A stretch of DNA of 64,000 nt, from assembly GCF_950005125.1 (NCBI RefSeq), contig NC_080112.1, forward strand, positions 10,428,488 to 10,492,487, written 5' to 3'. A program made the position numbers and the translations under genes. Positions within the stretch are counted from its first letter, which is position 1, and every line of letters starts with the position of its first letter. Source of the stretch: Chionomys nivalis (Eukaryota > Chordata > Mammalia > Rodentia > Cricetidae). Positions 44,708-57,290 of this stretch are shown in pieces. The notes beneath the pieces were generated by a model, which saw nothing but the letters and a program-made list of their open reading frames with translations, searched no databases and had not been told where the DNA came from.

Positions 44708-45669
44708 AAAGAATAATGTTTAAACAAATAATGACCAAAGTATTTATAAATGTCACAAGGGAATATTTTCTATATTAACAAAATTCAAAGAAGTGCAAGT
44801 AGAATAAATACAAAAGCTACTCAGATCATAGTTAAACTTGTGAAAAAAGAAAGAAAAAATGATTAAAGCAATCAGGAAGAAAACTGATCCAACACAGCAA
44901 AACAACATTTAAATAATAGCCATTTTTTAAAAAGAACAGAAACAATAGAAGAAAAAAGGAGTTGGCATATTAGCATATTCATAGTTTACAAAGAAAACCC
45001 TTCCGTAAGAATCTTTTATTAAGCAAAGCTGTTTTTGAAGCATGAAGACAAAGGAAAGAGAATCCCAGATGAGAGAAAATAAAAAACTGCACTGCCCTTT
45101 TTTGACATGTCTCATAATAAATACTGGAATGCAGTTCTTCAGAAGGAAAATAAGTAATACCATAGAGACAAATTCTAAAAGAAAAATTCAAATTAATATT
45201 ATAACATCAATATTTCTTTAAATTACTATAAAAAGAACTAAAGAACGCATAAGAAAATAAAGAATACAATCCTAACAGATTAAAGAAATATAATTTATAG
45301 AAAACAAATTACCAATGTGTATTGTAAGAAAGACTATTTTTCATATTTTAAAAGCCTAATTTTTGGGTACACATACAAAATGTATAAATGTTTCCTCATT
45401 TTTCAACAGTAAAATTTATCAAAATTTGTACATAGTCAGATTGTGTCATCAAACATAGATACACAGCAAGGTTATCTAGTCTGTACCTTCCCTTCATTTT
45501 TCTTATGATTTCTTCACCTTTTGTCTTTGTTCACTCTATTTGTATTAAACTACTACAGGTGGCTGAATGTATTTCTTCTTGTGGTAATAAATCCAAACTA
45601 AGGGAAGAATGAATTCAGCATTTGATGAAGTTCTCCTCCCTTATAAATTGACAGCAGCTTCCTGCTTTT
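44708..45669. other. AT-rich intergenic DNA, nothing recognised
   Basis: No nameable element or gene. Confidence 0.5.
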
Positions 45670-45870
45670 GTGGTTATAATTGAACCTAGGGCAAGCACTC
45701 TTATAAATAGTCTATATCCCCAGCTTTATTTGTACTTTTTTATTTTGAAATGGGATCTCATTAATTTTCTCAGGTGACCCTTGAATCACTCTTTACCTCC
45801 AGATGTCTTAGAACTTTGATTCTCTTGCTCAGCCTACTGTGCAGCTAGAATTACATTATATGTCTATTCC
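45670..45870 (-). mobile_element. ID/B1-derived SINE (RSINE1 or B4 type), antisense
   Basis: attgaacctagggcaagcac, tatccccagctttatttgta, ttgaaatgggatctcattaa and ttctcttgctcagcctactg match an antisense tRNA-like head joined to a B1-like body. Confidence 0.6.
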
Positions 45871-46854
45871 ATCTATGAGTCTTTGTGTTTTATTATCATC
45901 TGGTGGCAGGAGTAAGTGTATCTTTTTATAAGATATCCAGTTTCATTAGTTAAATACATCATGAGGCCTCACTGACTAAAAGCCATCACATTTGGTGGAA
46001 GGTTTAAATATGTAAATTTTGAGGAAACAAATCTAGTCTAGAGAACCATATTCCCTACATGTTTTTAAACACATTTTGATATATGTTTTTATGGTTTTGT
46101 CCCTATTTTATATGGCATTTTGGTGTTTTGTTTTGAGAATTTCAACCAATGTATTTTGATCTTGATCATATTATCTCCTGTTCCCTAACTTCCCTCAGAT
46201 CCTCTCCAATTTGTTTTCATTTTCCCTTAGTAATTTAGTGATAGACTGAGAAAAAGTGTACAGTTGTCCTTCTGAACTTAAGGGTGTAACTTGGCCAATT
46301 ATACATTATGTCACCACAATACGAACAATAATCAACTTGATGAGAGTAAATTGTACTTATTTTAAGTAAGAACATATTTTCAGTTTCAGAAACGGTCAAA
46401 CAAGCAAGCAAGATGTATTGACTTCTAATATATCAGTAAATGAGGGTCATATTTACTGAATTTGGAATTTTGGTGGATTCAAATGTGTGTGTGTGTGTGT
46501 GTGTGTGTGATACAGAATGTATACGTACATACAATCTATATGAGAAATTTAAAGAAATTTATGTACCTCTTATTAAAATTTTATTTGCTTTGAATGTTTT
46601 AGTATAAAGTATTTTTTCACCTACTAAAGTTACCTAGTTCAAGTGAAGAAAGTATCAGTAAAGCTGAGATCCTACCTTTGTTGATAAAGTGCTTGCCATT
46701 TAAACTATAAACTTATGTGTGATCCCTGAGACCCAATTCAAAAAATCTGTGTTATGGGGGTGTTAGGGGGTAAATTGAATATAATCAAGATACATTGAAT
46801 ACATGTAAAAAAATTTTCAAAAAATAAATGAATATATTATTTTTAAAAATTCCA
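45871..46854. other. Intergenic with a (TG)n microsatellite
   Basis: (TG)n at 46484-46509. The stretch 46665-46830 has a faint SINE-like start (aaagtgcttgcca) but is too diverged to call. Confidence 0.5.
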
Positions 46855-47075
46855 ATGTGATGGAGCACATGTATTATTCAAACACTGGGGAGACAGAGAT
46901 AGGCAAATCTTTGGAACTTTGACAAGTCATAGGCCAGTGAGAGAAACTGTTTCAAAAACACGAGGATCATCCCTGTAAATTGAGTCTTGAGGTTGTTCTA
47001 ACATCTACATCACACACAAACATGTAAACATGCAACTACATAGCATGTGTGGTCATGCCAACACAAGCTAGAAAT
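46855..47075 (+). mobile_element. B4-like SINE, diverged
   Basis: aaacactggggagacagaga, gtgagagaaactgtttcaaa, tgaggttgttctaacatcta and catcacacacaaacatgtaa match the B4 order. Confidence 0.5.
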
Positions 47076-48480
47076 TATAAAACAAAATTTTAAAATACAG
47101 CTATAAATTTTTATATTAAAATAATTGTTTTGATACTTTTATGCAAATGTATCTACATCCATCATAACATATTTTAACAAAAACCTCATTTAAACAAGAA
47201 CAAGCACATTTACTTTTGATCCTCAAATCATCTAGCTGCATTTTTACATGCTCAAAAGAGTTTCATAGAACTACATATGCAATATTCCTGTATTTCTAGT
47301 TCTAGAGTTACTCATCAAAAAGACTAAAGATATAATTTAATTTCCACTGCTCTAAAAATTATTCACCAAACTGTAAAACTCTGCTTTAAGTTTTAGCAAC
47401 ATTGAGTACCCAGATGCTTGTATCATTTGGCTTCACATTTCACAAATGAGCAGTTTCACTAAAATAATATATATATATATATATATAGCCTGATATTAAT
47501 TTCAGTTCTGCCTCAAACTGAAATGACCTTCATTTGTCATTTGCTTAATTTATTTAACTCGACTTATCTGAACTTTGTATTTTCTTCTTATATAAAATAT
47601 AATAAAATGTATAGCTCAATAAAACCAATAAGAATGTAATAGTTCACCTTATTAACTAAAAGATACTTTGCAAATTTGCCTGGGATACCTGTAAAAAAAA
47701 TGCCTTTGAAATTAATTTTGTCTAAGTCAAATGACTTTGAATGATTAGAAATTGTCATGTATATAATAAATTTTACATATATACATTAGTATATATAATA
47801 CATTATATACATAATATGTTATATATGTGCATTATGTATGTATGTATGTGTGTATGTATACATGTGTGTTCAGGGAGAGATTTAGTATTAGGAAGGATAT
47901 GTTTCCAGTGTCACATATCTGTCTGAAATAAAATTTGAGAAACAAAATCCAAACAAGCAATCAAACAAACCCAAATCTACCATTCTTCTATTTGTATGAG
48001 AGATTCATTATACACTATTAAGGTCAAAATCCTCAGTACAGTCACTAATTGAAGATGGTGACTAACAAAACGGTTGCTTTTTATTGTCAACACTACCTTT
48101 ATCTTTGAAGTCAGTATTTCCAGACTAGAAATTCAGGATTGCAAGCATAAGGAAGCAACTTTTATTTTCTGTTTCTTAGAGACTGAAAGAGAGTTAAGTT
48201 TTTTCTATAGTCAAACATTTCTAGAACCTCAGATCTACCATCTTTTCCCTTTTCAACTAACCTTTCTTTCATGTTTAAAATAGGAGTAGTCACTATTTAC
48301 CACATAAAGTGTTGTGTGGAACATATGAACCATTGAACTAAATCTTGCACTGTCCTTCAAGTGCATAATCAGGGCTTTCAATGAAAGGATGGCTCTTAAG
48401 TGAATGCTGTTACTTAACTTATCTTCTGTGAGTTACCAGATCTGAGGAAGCTTTGAAAAGTCCAGTGTTGTTCTCCTCAT
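47076..48480. other. AT-rich intergenic DNA with AT/TG tracts
   Basis: (AT)n at 47466-47487 and a TA/TG-rich stretch at 47758-47870. No gene or nameable transposon. Confidence 0.5.
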
Positions 48481-48889
48481 AAGAAAGATGCTCTGAGCCG
48501 GGCGGTGGTGGCGCACGCCTTTAATCCCAGCACTTGGGAGGCAGAGGCAGGCGGATCTCTGTGAGTTCGAGACCAGCCTGGTCTACAAGAGCTAGTTCCA
48601 GGACAGGCTCCAAAACCACAGAGAAACCCTGTCTCGAAAAACCAAAAAAAAAAAAAAAAAAAAGAAAGATGCTCTGAGCCGGTCGGTGGTGGCGCACGCC
48701 TTTAATCCCAGCACTTGGGAGGCAGAGGCAGGCAGATCTCTGTGAGTTCGAGACCAGCCTGGACTACAAGAGCTAGTTCCAGGACAGGCTCCAAAACCAC
48801 AGAGAAACCCTGTCTCGAAAAACCAAAAAAAAAAAAAAAATAATAATAATAATAATAAAAAATAAATAAAAAAAAAGAAAGATGCTCTG
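48481..48889 (+). mobile_element. Two B1 SINEs in tandem, three copies of the target site
   Basis: B1 copies 48497-48661 and 48678-48874 differ at only a few positions. The 15-16-bp sequence aagaaagatgctctg(a) occurs before, between and after them (48481, 48662, 48875). Both have full-length B1 bodies and A-tails; the second tail has become TAA/TAAA-rich. Confidence 0.95.
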
Positions 48890-49724
48890 CCTTTGTTGCT
48901 ACAGGATGGAAATTTATATTTTAAGACTCAGCAATTAATCCAATAGACTAAATTCAGATTATTTTCCCCTTGGTAACGCTCTCTGCTCTTCTGCCATCTT
49001 CACTATTCTATTTGTTTGCTTCTTGTTATTTCCTCTGTGATACTCAGATAATTGTGTGAACTTGTAATCGTTACCTCAGACCCTTCTGGCAGAAAAATGT
49101 ATACTTCTTACATGCTTATTAGATTTTCTAATTAGACCTTCTTTTTGTGACTTTCCAACTTTCTGATGCTGTGACTTCCTGAATACATCTCTTTAAGTTG
49201 GATTTGCTTCATTCCCTCATTCCTCTGCCCATCTTTTTACTAGTGGAACTGACTTATTCATAGCTGGACTGTAGTCTTTCTGATGGGGTAGAATTAAGAC
49301 ATAATTTTATTCATTCCTTTCTCTTAGTCAGTCCCACACAATAAGCCAAGGTTCCTAAGTCAGGCTGTATGACAGAGATCACAGATAGAAATATTTTTGT
49401 TTTGTTGATGTTTGTTCATTTTTTTTTATGTTCAAACATGATTTCCCATATCCTACAAATAATGCACCATAATGGAATCAATATGATCGAAATTTCAGGT
49501 ATGTATATGGAAGTATGGCCCTTACTGTCTCTCATGCCACCAACCTAGGATCATTGCACTTAATTATTTTGGAGTAGACCAACATAATTGACATTTCTTA
49601 TACCGTTCTATAATAGGATATAGACAGTAAGAATATGAGCCAGGATGTTCTCACATCGGAATTCTAAGCATCATGTATTGTGTATGCTATAGCTTAGTTC
49701 ATCTGAAAATGTCAGAATAAAAAC
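48890..49724. other. Intergenic, nothing recognised
   Basis: No nameable element or gene. Confidence 0.5.
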
Positions 49725-49924
49725 AAATGAGCTGCCGGGCGGTGGTGGCGCACGCCTTTAATCCCAGCACTCGGGAGGCGGAGGCAGGCGGATCTCTGTG
49801 AGTTCGAGACCAGCCTGGTCTACAGAGCTAGTTCCAGGACAGGCTCCAAAACCACAGAGAAACCCTGTCTCGAAAAAACAAAAAAAAAACAAAAAAAAAA
49901 AAAAACAAAAAAAAAAAATGAGCT
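49725..49924 (+). mobile_element. Full-length B1 SINE with 9-bp duplication
   Basis: B1 from gccgggcggtggtggcgcac to the tail (49734-49915) retains its RNA polymerase III box regions and most CpGs. Flanks aaatgagct at 49725-49733 and 49916-49924. A young copy. Confidence 0.95.
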
Positions 49925-50079
49925 AATGAATATAGTATTTGCATAACTCTAAGCAAAATGGAAAGAACAGAGGGCCAAACAAGAACAGTTCTATTCAATA
50001 TATAGAGAGACTATCTTCCTGTTGTCATATAGTATATAAATTTCTTGTGGAACTGTCAGAACCTCTTGAACTAAAGTAG
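49925..50079. other. Intergenic spacer
   Basis: Nothing recognised. Confidence 0.5.
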
Positions 50080-50603
50080 CTAGAGCTTTTTTTTTTTTTT
50101 TTTTTTTGAGACAGGTTTCTTTGTGTAACCCTGGCTGTCCTGGAACTAACGTTTTTGGGGATTTATTTTATATTATTTTATACACACACACGCACACACA
50201 CACACACGAAATGTTCTGCCTACATGTGTCCCTATAGGCCAGAAGTTGGCACCACACTTTATTCAGATGACTGTGAGCCACCATGTGATTGCAAGTCACA
50301 TGGTTGCTGGGAATTAGACTCAGGATCACTGGAAGAACAACCAGTGTTCTTTTTTCGTTCTTTCTTTCTTTTCTTTTTCTTTCTTTTTTTTTTTTTTTTG
50401 TTGGTTTTTCGAGACAGGGTTTCTCTGTAGCTTTTTTGGTGCCTGTCCCAGAACTAGCTCTTGTAGACAAGGCTGGCCTCAAACTCCCAGAGATCCGCCT
50501 GCCTCTGCCTCCTGATTGCTGGGATTAAAGGCGTATGACACCACCGCCCGGCTCACAACCAGTGTTCTTAACTCCTCAGCCATCTCTCCAGGCCCTAGAG
50601 CTT
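50080..50603 (-). mobile_element. B2/B1 chimeric SINE with one duplication, interrupted by a B1
   Basis: ctagagctt flanks the unit at 50080-50088 and 50595-50603. On the minus strand the unit begins with a B2 tRNA-like head (50594), runs through the B2 body to about 50148, then joins a B1 3' part (50147-50105) and a long A-tail. A second, complete B1 lies inside the B2. Confidence 0.8.
50337..50569 (-). mobile_element. B1 SINE nested in B2, with 15-bp duplication
   Basis: Reverse B1 (50352-50554) with a pyrimidine-rich tail complement, gagacagggtttctctgtag and ccaccgcccggct. The duplication acaaccagtgttctt is at 50337-50351 and 50555-50569. Confidence 0.95.
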
Positions 50604-51149
50604 CTCATACAATAGCTTCATTAAAAAAATCTCAGAAATCTCCATCAGTTCGTTATTCTAACAAAGCATAAACCACATACGTAACCCAGAAGTCCAGAGA
50701 GAAATGAAGCATTCACAGTTGTATATCAGTTCCACTATATTTACCAAGTAGTTACTTAAGCATATTATTTTATTTTGAGATGTTTCTGTTTGATTTTCCT
50801 GGGAGTTCTTTGGAGCTAGTCAAACATTCATAACATTATTTGGATAATCAAAAATTATGCATAATATCTAAAATTCAACTTAAACAGACACATGTGTCAT
50901 CTGGTAACATCTGTAATTGTACTACATAATTATCTAAAACGACATACAACTTTTAAACCATATCAAACAGAACTGATTGCTCGTCTGTCGATCAGCATGA
51001 TCATCTCTATTTTATTTAACTATGTTAAGAAATTGCAGCATACCTTTGAAAATTTATTAACATCATTATAGTTAGCTAGCTGCAAAGCCCTCATGATCAG
51101 TGTCAACTACATTGAGTATATGCACAATGGACCTTATTTTAAAAACATA
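50604..51149. other. AT-rich intergenic DNA, nothing recognised
   Basis: No nameable element or gene. Confidence 0.5.
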
Positions 51150-51505
51150 ATTTCAGCACTGTGAAGATGGCTCAATGGGAAAAGCACTTGCAACATCAGC
51201 ATGAATACTTGAGTTAGTATCCTTAGACCCCATGTAAAAGTTGAACTTGGGGCAGTTCATCTATAACTCACATAGGTAGAGGAACAAGAAACAAATTTCT
51301 TGACCTTTTTGCCTAGCTTGTAACTAAATTGGTGAGCTCCAGATTAAATGAGAGATGCTGCTTCAAAATATAGTGGAAAACAGCTCAAGAAGAAAACCTA
51401 CGTCTATCTCTGGCATCCATGGGCACATGCAGAAGAAAGCACACTTGCACATATATGTCTATAAACATGCACCACTCACACTACAAAATTTAATAAAACA
51501 AAAAA
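51150..51505 (+). mobile_element. B4 SINE
   Basis: gaagatggctcaatgggaaa, agcacttgcaacatcagcat, ggtgagctccagattaaatg, agagatgctgcttcaaaata, ctggcatccatgggcacatg and a terminal caccactcacac are colinear with B4. Confidence 0.7.
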
Positions 51506-51618
51506 AATAATGTAAATCTGCAGTTTTTTTGAAAAAATGACAATCTAGATTTTATTTATTGCCACATGATAAAATAGACTTTTCTTTCACAAGTCTTTTG
51601 AATACAGTTGTGTGTGCG

Positions 51619-51988
51619 TGTAGGAGGAGGGCCACTTGTTCATTCCAGGCCAACCGGTTAGTTTACATCCAAAATAATCACACAGAAACTGTATTAATTT
51701 AATCACTGTTGGCCCATTAGCTCTAGCCTTTAATTGGCTAACTCTTAAATCTTAATTTAACTCATTTCTATTAATCTATATATCATCACAAGGTCATGGC
51801 CTACCAGCAAAGTTTCAGCAAATCTACCTCGTGCTGCAGATCCATGGAGTTTCCCTGACTCTCCTTCTCCCAGCATTCAGTTCCATCTTCCCCGCCTACC
51901 TAAGTTCTGCCCTATCAACAGGCCAAGGCAGTTTTTTATTCATTAATGGAAATTAATGAATAACAGCACACAAAGGGTACCCACATCA
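51619..51988 (-). mobile_element. ERV 3' LTR, minus strand
   Basis: The minus strand runs tgatgtgggtaccc to ...ctaca; has gaataaaaaactgccttgg and gtgtgattattttggatgta. Same family as 37744-38135 and 39179-39536. Confidence 0.75.
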
Positions 51989-52002
51989 CCACCCCTTTTC
52001 CG
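51989..52002 (-). other. Polypurine tract
   Basis: The minus strand reads ggaaaaggggtgg, directly upstream of the LTR. Confidence 0.65.
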
Positions 52003-52845
52003 TTTAAATAAAAAGGAAGGCTTTAACTTTAACATAGTAGAATTAAATATAATAAAACAGGTATCAAACAAGAATTACAGTTACAATATTTATATTTACT
52101 TTATCTTTTATCATAACTAATGTAAACTATAAGTTCTTCAACTCCATCAAAGACACCGGAAGGATATATTATCTAAGTAAACAGAAAGTACATTGTAAAC
52201 AACTTCCAAAACTCCAGAATTGACAGAGACATCTCACTACCTGGACAGTCACCCCAAGTTCTTCTGTACCATTAGGGCATCCATCTTCAGCCTACAGGCC
52301 CATAGTATCTGGCAGACTTTTCCATGAAGCAGAAAATTTCGAAGACAGTTCAGCAACTTTCTTATGTATCCTACAGAATGTCTAGCAGACTCTTTTATGA
52401 AGCAGGAACCCCAAATGATCATATCATCTTTAGGCAAGTTCAACAGTTATTTCTCTGTAGATCCTACATGTCCAGTTCATCTAACAAACTCTATAAGGAG
52501 CCTCTTCGATGCCAATCTTCCTCTTGTAGTAGACTGGTGCAGCCAGGAGAAGATGTGTCTCATTGTCATGAAAAGTCCTAAATTTTAAAAACGTTATAAA
52601 TGTCATATTCTGAGGGTCTCTGAAAGATTTGAAGAATATCTATCTAACTGAAATATATCTCTGTACATCTAGAAAACCTAACGTGACTATTATAGATGAC
52701 TCTCTATTTACCTATATTTCTTAATTATACATTACATTTTTAGATGAGCTGCACAATCACAATACCTTAATCAGAATCAGAAATACATATACATATAACA
52801 AAATTGACCTTAAATTGGAAACATGTGAGTTAGAGTGATATTTCC
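52003..52845 (-). mobile_element. ERV 3' interior, paralogue of 38150-39020
   Basis: Colinear with the interior beside the 37744 LTR from tttaaataaaaaggaaggct through aattgaccttaaatt. No 5' LTR follows on the right, so the provirus is truncated at about 52845. Confidence 0.65.
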
Positions 52846-55800
52846 TCACTTAATCCTTCTTTTTCCTGGCCTTATATCTTGACCCTTCATGGTGTCTTTT
52901 TTCCAGTCATTTTGATTGGAATTAACATGCACTGATTTCTGGCATTTCTTTGTTTATTTTTTAAACCAGGAAAATCTGTTGGTGCTGATGGACAGTTTTT
53001 TGCTCGTATATTACCACAACATCAAACGTCCAGTTGGAACAAAAGAAAGATTTGTCTAATCTGATATCATATTTGACTACAGCTAGATGATTCCCCCACC
53101 TATTTGTAGGTAAAAGATGAAGACACTTCCTCTAGAATATGTAATGCTGAGACTGTAGTATGTTTCTGACTCCAATCAATTTTCTATCAATCTAAACAGG
53201 TAAGTTTCATAGATTGCTTTTTTCTATGTGTTCTAAACCTGTTGACCAAAATGACTTGTTATATTCAGGTAGATTCTGATTACAAAGTATTTCCCCTTAG
53301 ACGAAAACATGAAGGAGTTTTTATTGTACAAAGTGATAAATAGTGCGTAGGGCTTAATGAATTTAAATTTTATTCTCCTCCACTAAGTATGCATAATACT
53401 TTCTGAGGATGTTGGTAATTTTAGTAACTTAGTTTCTCTATATCTGTTATAAGTTAATACTCTAAGAGATACCAGTGTACATGTGTCATTCTTAAAGGTT
53501 TTGGCCTCCTTTCTCTTTTGGCTCTTGACTTACCTATGATGATTTTTTAAAATTATTATTATTATAGCTCCATGTAAAAACTCAATGATTTTGTATATTC
53601 TTGGACATGGATTTGATCCTATAAGAATCTTTAGCTGTAAAACACAAATGTCAATATATTTCAAGAAAAAGAATGGTACTTAATAACAATACTGGAAGAA
53701 GAATGTAGCTCATTCTTCTTGGATGGTCATCCAGAAAACTTAGAAAGGATAGAATCATTATTGAATATCTTTATATTTTTCCATCTGTCAAAGTATGTTT
53801 TAGGACTGCTTTTTATCTTTGTGTTCATTTTGATCTCTGTCTTCTCCCATCAGACATTTCAAATAGATATTTAAATGGATAAAGTGTCATACTCATAATG
53901 TCTGCCTTGCATACTTTCACCTGAATGCCATTATTCATGTAAGCATAGACTGTTTAGGTTTGCACCTTTGAAGATGTAAGAATAAAGTATATAACATTCT
54001 ATAATACATTGAGTTTGTGTTTGTGGTTATTGCAATTTACAACAAACCTTGAAAAGATCTATAAGGAGAGGAAGTGTTGGGATCTTACAGTATACTAACA
54101 AGCATAGTAGCATATTAAATAATTCTTTGATGTATTCAACAAATATTTGGTGAATCATGAGCTTTGTGGAGCTTACAACTGATTTAACAGATGATAAAAT
54201 GTCACTCTAACACACACTGAGGGACTGGATTATCTTGATGATCCATGAAAGACCCCAGTTCTTAAAGCATTACTTACTCTGTATGAACTTTTTATTTAAA
54301 TGCATTAAAACTTAATGCAATAAATTTGCAGATTGTGAATTATACAAAGAGGATTTGAATCTGAGAATGGAGCTGTTTAAAGCTGTCCTCAAGAACATCC
54401 TAGATGAAAGGCTAAGAAAACCTAGGAATAAATGAAACTCTAAAAAGTAAAGTTGATAAGTCTAATGATCTGGAGTTTTCAGAAGCCTGCTGAATGGATG
54501 ATAATAAATGTGCATTCATGTGTGTTGAGCACTGTGATGTTTTAAATGATTAATTTCATTTAATTCCCATAAAATTATTTTGAAATAATTTAATGAAAAA
54601 TAGATTTGTTTTTCAGCATCAGTGTGTACCGATAATTTGGAATCATGTCTTGTATCTTCAGAATTCAAGTCTAGTCAATTTACTCAGCAGCAGTTCCTCC
54701 TACTTCCCTTCAAGGTTATAACTTGCTTGATATTCCATAGTGATTGAATAGCTCTAACTTCTAGCCTTTCATATCTTTTGAAGAAATAATATGACCTTAA
54801 TGCTGCAAATGCTTGAAGTTTTCTAATAAGACTCTCTGGGTTGTGTTTTAGAACTATAGATTTTCAAAGATTCTGCCAAGGGAGTTCTATAATGTTTGGA
54901 ATCAACTGTCTACATTGATGTAATATTGGCACAATTTTATACTCTTGATTTCTTAGTAAAATGACTAACACATATATGTCTAACATTTTCTTAGCACTTG
55001 ATTTTGTGCCATTCACTATGCCAAGAGCTGTGAAAGTGTACAAAGGTAAGTTAGTAATAGCCCTTCCACAATTTTATTTAGAATTTAATCTAAGAGGCAC
55101 AAAAGTAAAAACCTCTAATGTTTCAAATAACAGGCAGTGTGGGCTATGGCTTTCAAGATAAATGGAAGCAGACTGGATTGGAAATACATTAAGTGGTGGA
55201 TTTTCTTTCAATGTGAAAGGCAAAAGATGAGATAGAGTATACCACAAAGCAAATGAAATGATAAATACTGTTAAGAATGCAAACATTGCTATACTGATTA
55301 TTCTATGTAGTAATTAGGAAGATACACAAAGAAAAGTTGAAAACTGTATAGCAATTCTGGTCCCAAACTAACATATAGGCTTATAATCATGTTTGGATCT
55401 TGATTATTTTTCCAGTGTCACCTTATATGAAAAAATTTGTATGAGTTCTTTGTTCTCTCAAATTAGTAAAATTGGATTATGTGTATCATTTTAAAATGTA
55501 ATCATATTACACAAAAGTTTATAAATCCCAGAAATATGACTGAATTATATATGCTATGAGGAAAATAAAAGTAGAAAAATGTATAGAATTTAAATTTCAG
55601 CCATTAAAATAGTTGAGATTCTATTTCTCTTATTCTAAATATAGAACATAAAATCTCTCTGGGTTTGAGACATAAAGTGCTTTAACAAAGAAAATGAATG
55701 ATGGGTCTGGTATGTTTTCTACACAATAAGATAATTTATGTGCCTTATTTATAGATTGTTATCAGACTTTACCATTTAGTGGCAATTGCTTTCATTTTTG

Positions 55801-56849
55801 AAAAGATGGATATACTTAGGTATTTATATCATCTCTAAGAATGTTTCTTTCCACTGTGGTAGCCTTTTCCTACTCTGCAAGTTTCAAAGAATATTGATTC
55901 ATCTTTCTCAGTTCAAAGAACCCATCTTATTGTAGATACTGAAAACTTTGCAACCACAGCATAACCAAAATGACAGTCATTATGCCTTTTAAAAGTTATT
56001 GAATTTAAGTCACGAAAATGAGTTTGAAACACAGAAGACTGCACAAACCTCTCTGTCTTAGTTTTTTTTCTTTAAAGTGATATTCAAAATGTTGACTGTA
56101 TTATTAGGTGTAGTGTAGATTAAATTTGAAAAAAATATTTCAACTATTCACTGAAAAAAATGAGCACATAAGGGGTGTCCAATAAATAATGTTGTACTAA
56201 ATGGAATTAAGTTATGGGGAGTTAAATATACTATGCTTATATTCATGGGTAAGTGCTTATGAAAAATGATTATCTCTCAGAATATGTAGCCTCTTCATAA
56301 ATCTATCTGCATTAACATTTTATAGCCATATCATTAAATATGAATGTATACATCAAAGACTTTACTTCCAGTAGAAAAGGTACCTGGAACAAAAGCATGT
56401 CTCCAGCATTAACAATGTTGCCTTATTTACTAATTTATCTACTTGATAATTCATTCAGACCCTCATGTATTAAGTTTGGAGTACTGAGATATTAGGGAAA
56501 TGGATATAAATAACCTTCAACTACTAATGTAAATGAACTTTTAGCTTGCATGATGAACCAGAAGTAACAATATAATTTCTGTATATGCAATGCTCCAGAG
56601 TCCTGTGTAACCAATGATTTGGATTGTGACAGACAGACAGGAAAGGAACACCTACATTAAAAGTTCACTGAAGGGTATACTTCAAGAAAATCATACTTTA
56701 AAAGTCATCTATGGATTTGTGTAAAAATCATCAGTTGGTAACATGTCATAGCTTCTCACTAATTCTTCTCGCCACTCTATTTTACCTTATGTTTCAACAT
56801 TATGATGGAAAGAGAACAAGTCATACATATCAGTGTGTCAGATGACTTG
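52846..56849. other. AT-rich intergenic DNA, nothing recognised
   Basis: 4 kb without nameable SINE, LTR, L1 or gene. Short open frames of 60-70 codons show no family signature. Confidence 0.5.
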
Positions 56850-57290
56850 TGGAATATTCCTTTAGCTAGGCAAAGATGTGTTACATTGTTTATGCTGCAT
56901 TTGTCTAACTGTGAAAATGCGCTGCATTTGTGTTAATTAAATAAAATTATCCTGAGCTCAGAGGCAGAATTAGCTAACAGAAAGTAGCAGGAAAGAGGTT
57001 AGCATGGGTTTTTTAGTTGGGGCAATGTGGAACCAGAGAAGTTTCATGTCCCCAAATAGAGAAAAAATTAGCCAGTTTTTACTCTATCTGAGCTCCCATG
57101 TTTTTGCCTTAACCTTTGAATCTTCAGCTTTATTGGAATGAGATATTTAGTTAAAGGTGCAGAGCCACTATCTGGGAAAACAGAATCCCCCCCCCCCCCA
57201 GGCTAAGGTCTTAGGAGCCCATAGCTGGTAATTTAAAGTGCAGCCACTGTGACTAAGGTAGAACAGTAATACCCCATAAAATTTTAGTTA
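56850..57290 (+). mobile_element. ERV LTR-like sequence, diverged
   Basis: gtggaatattcctttagcta, ggcaaagatgtgttacattg, atgctgcatttgtctaactg, ttaaataaaattatcctgag and ctcagaggcagaattagcta form the start of a common rodent class II LTR. The later part includes a C13 run at 57187-57199. The right edge is approximate. Confidence 0.5.
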
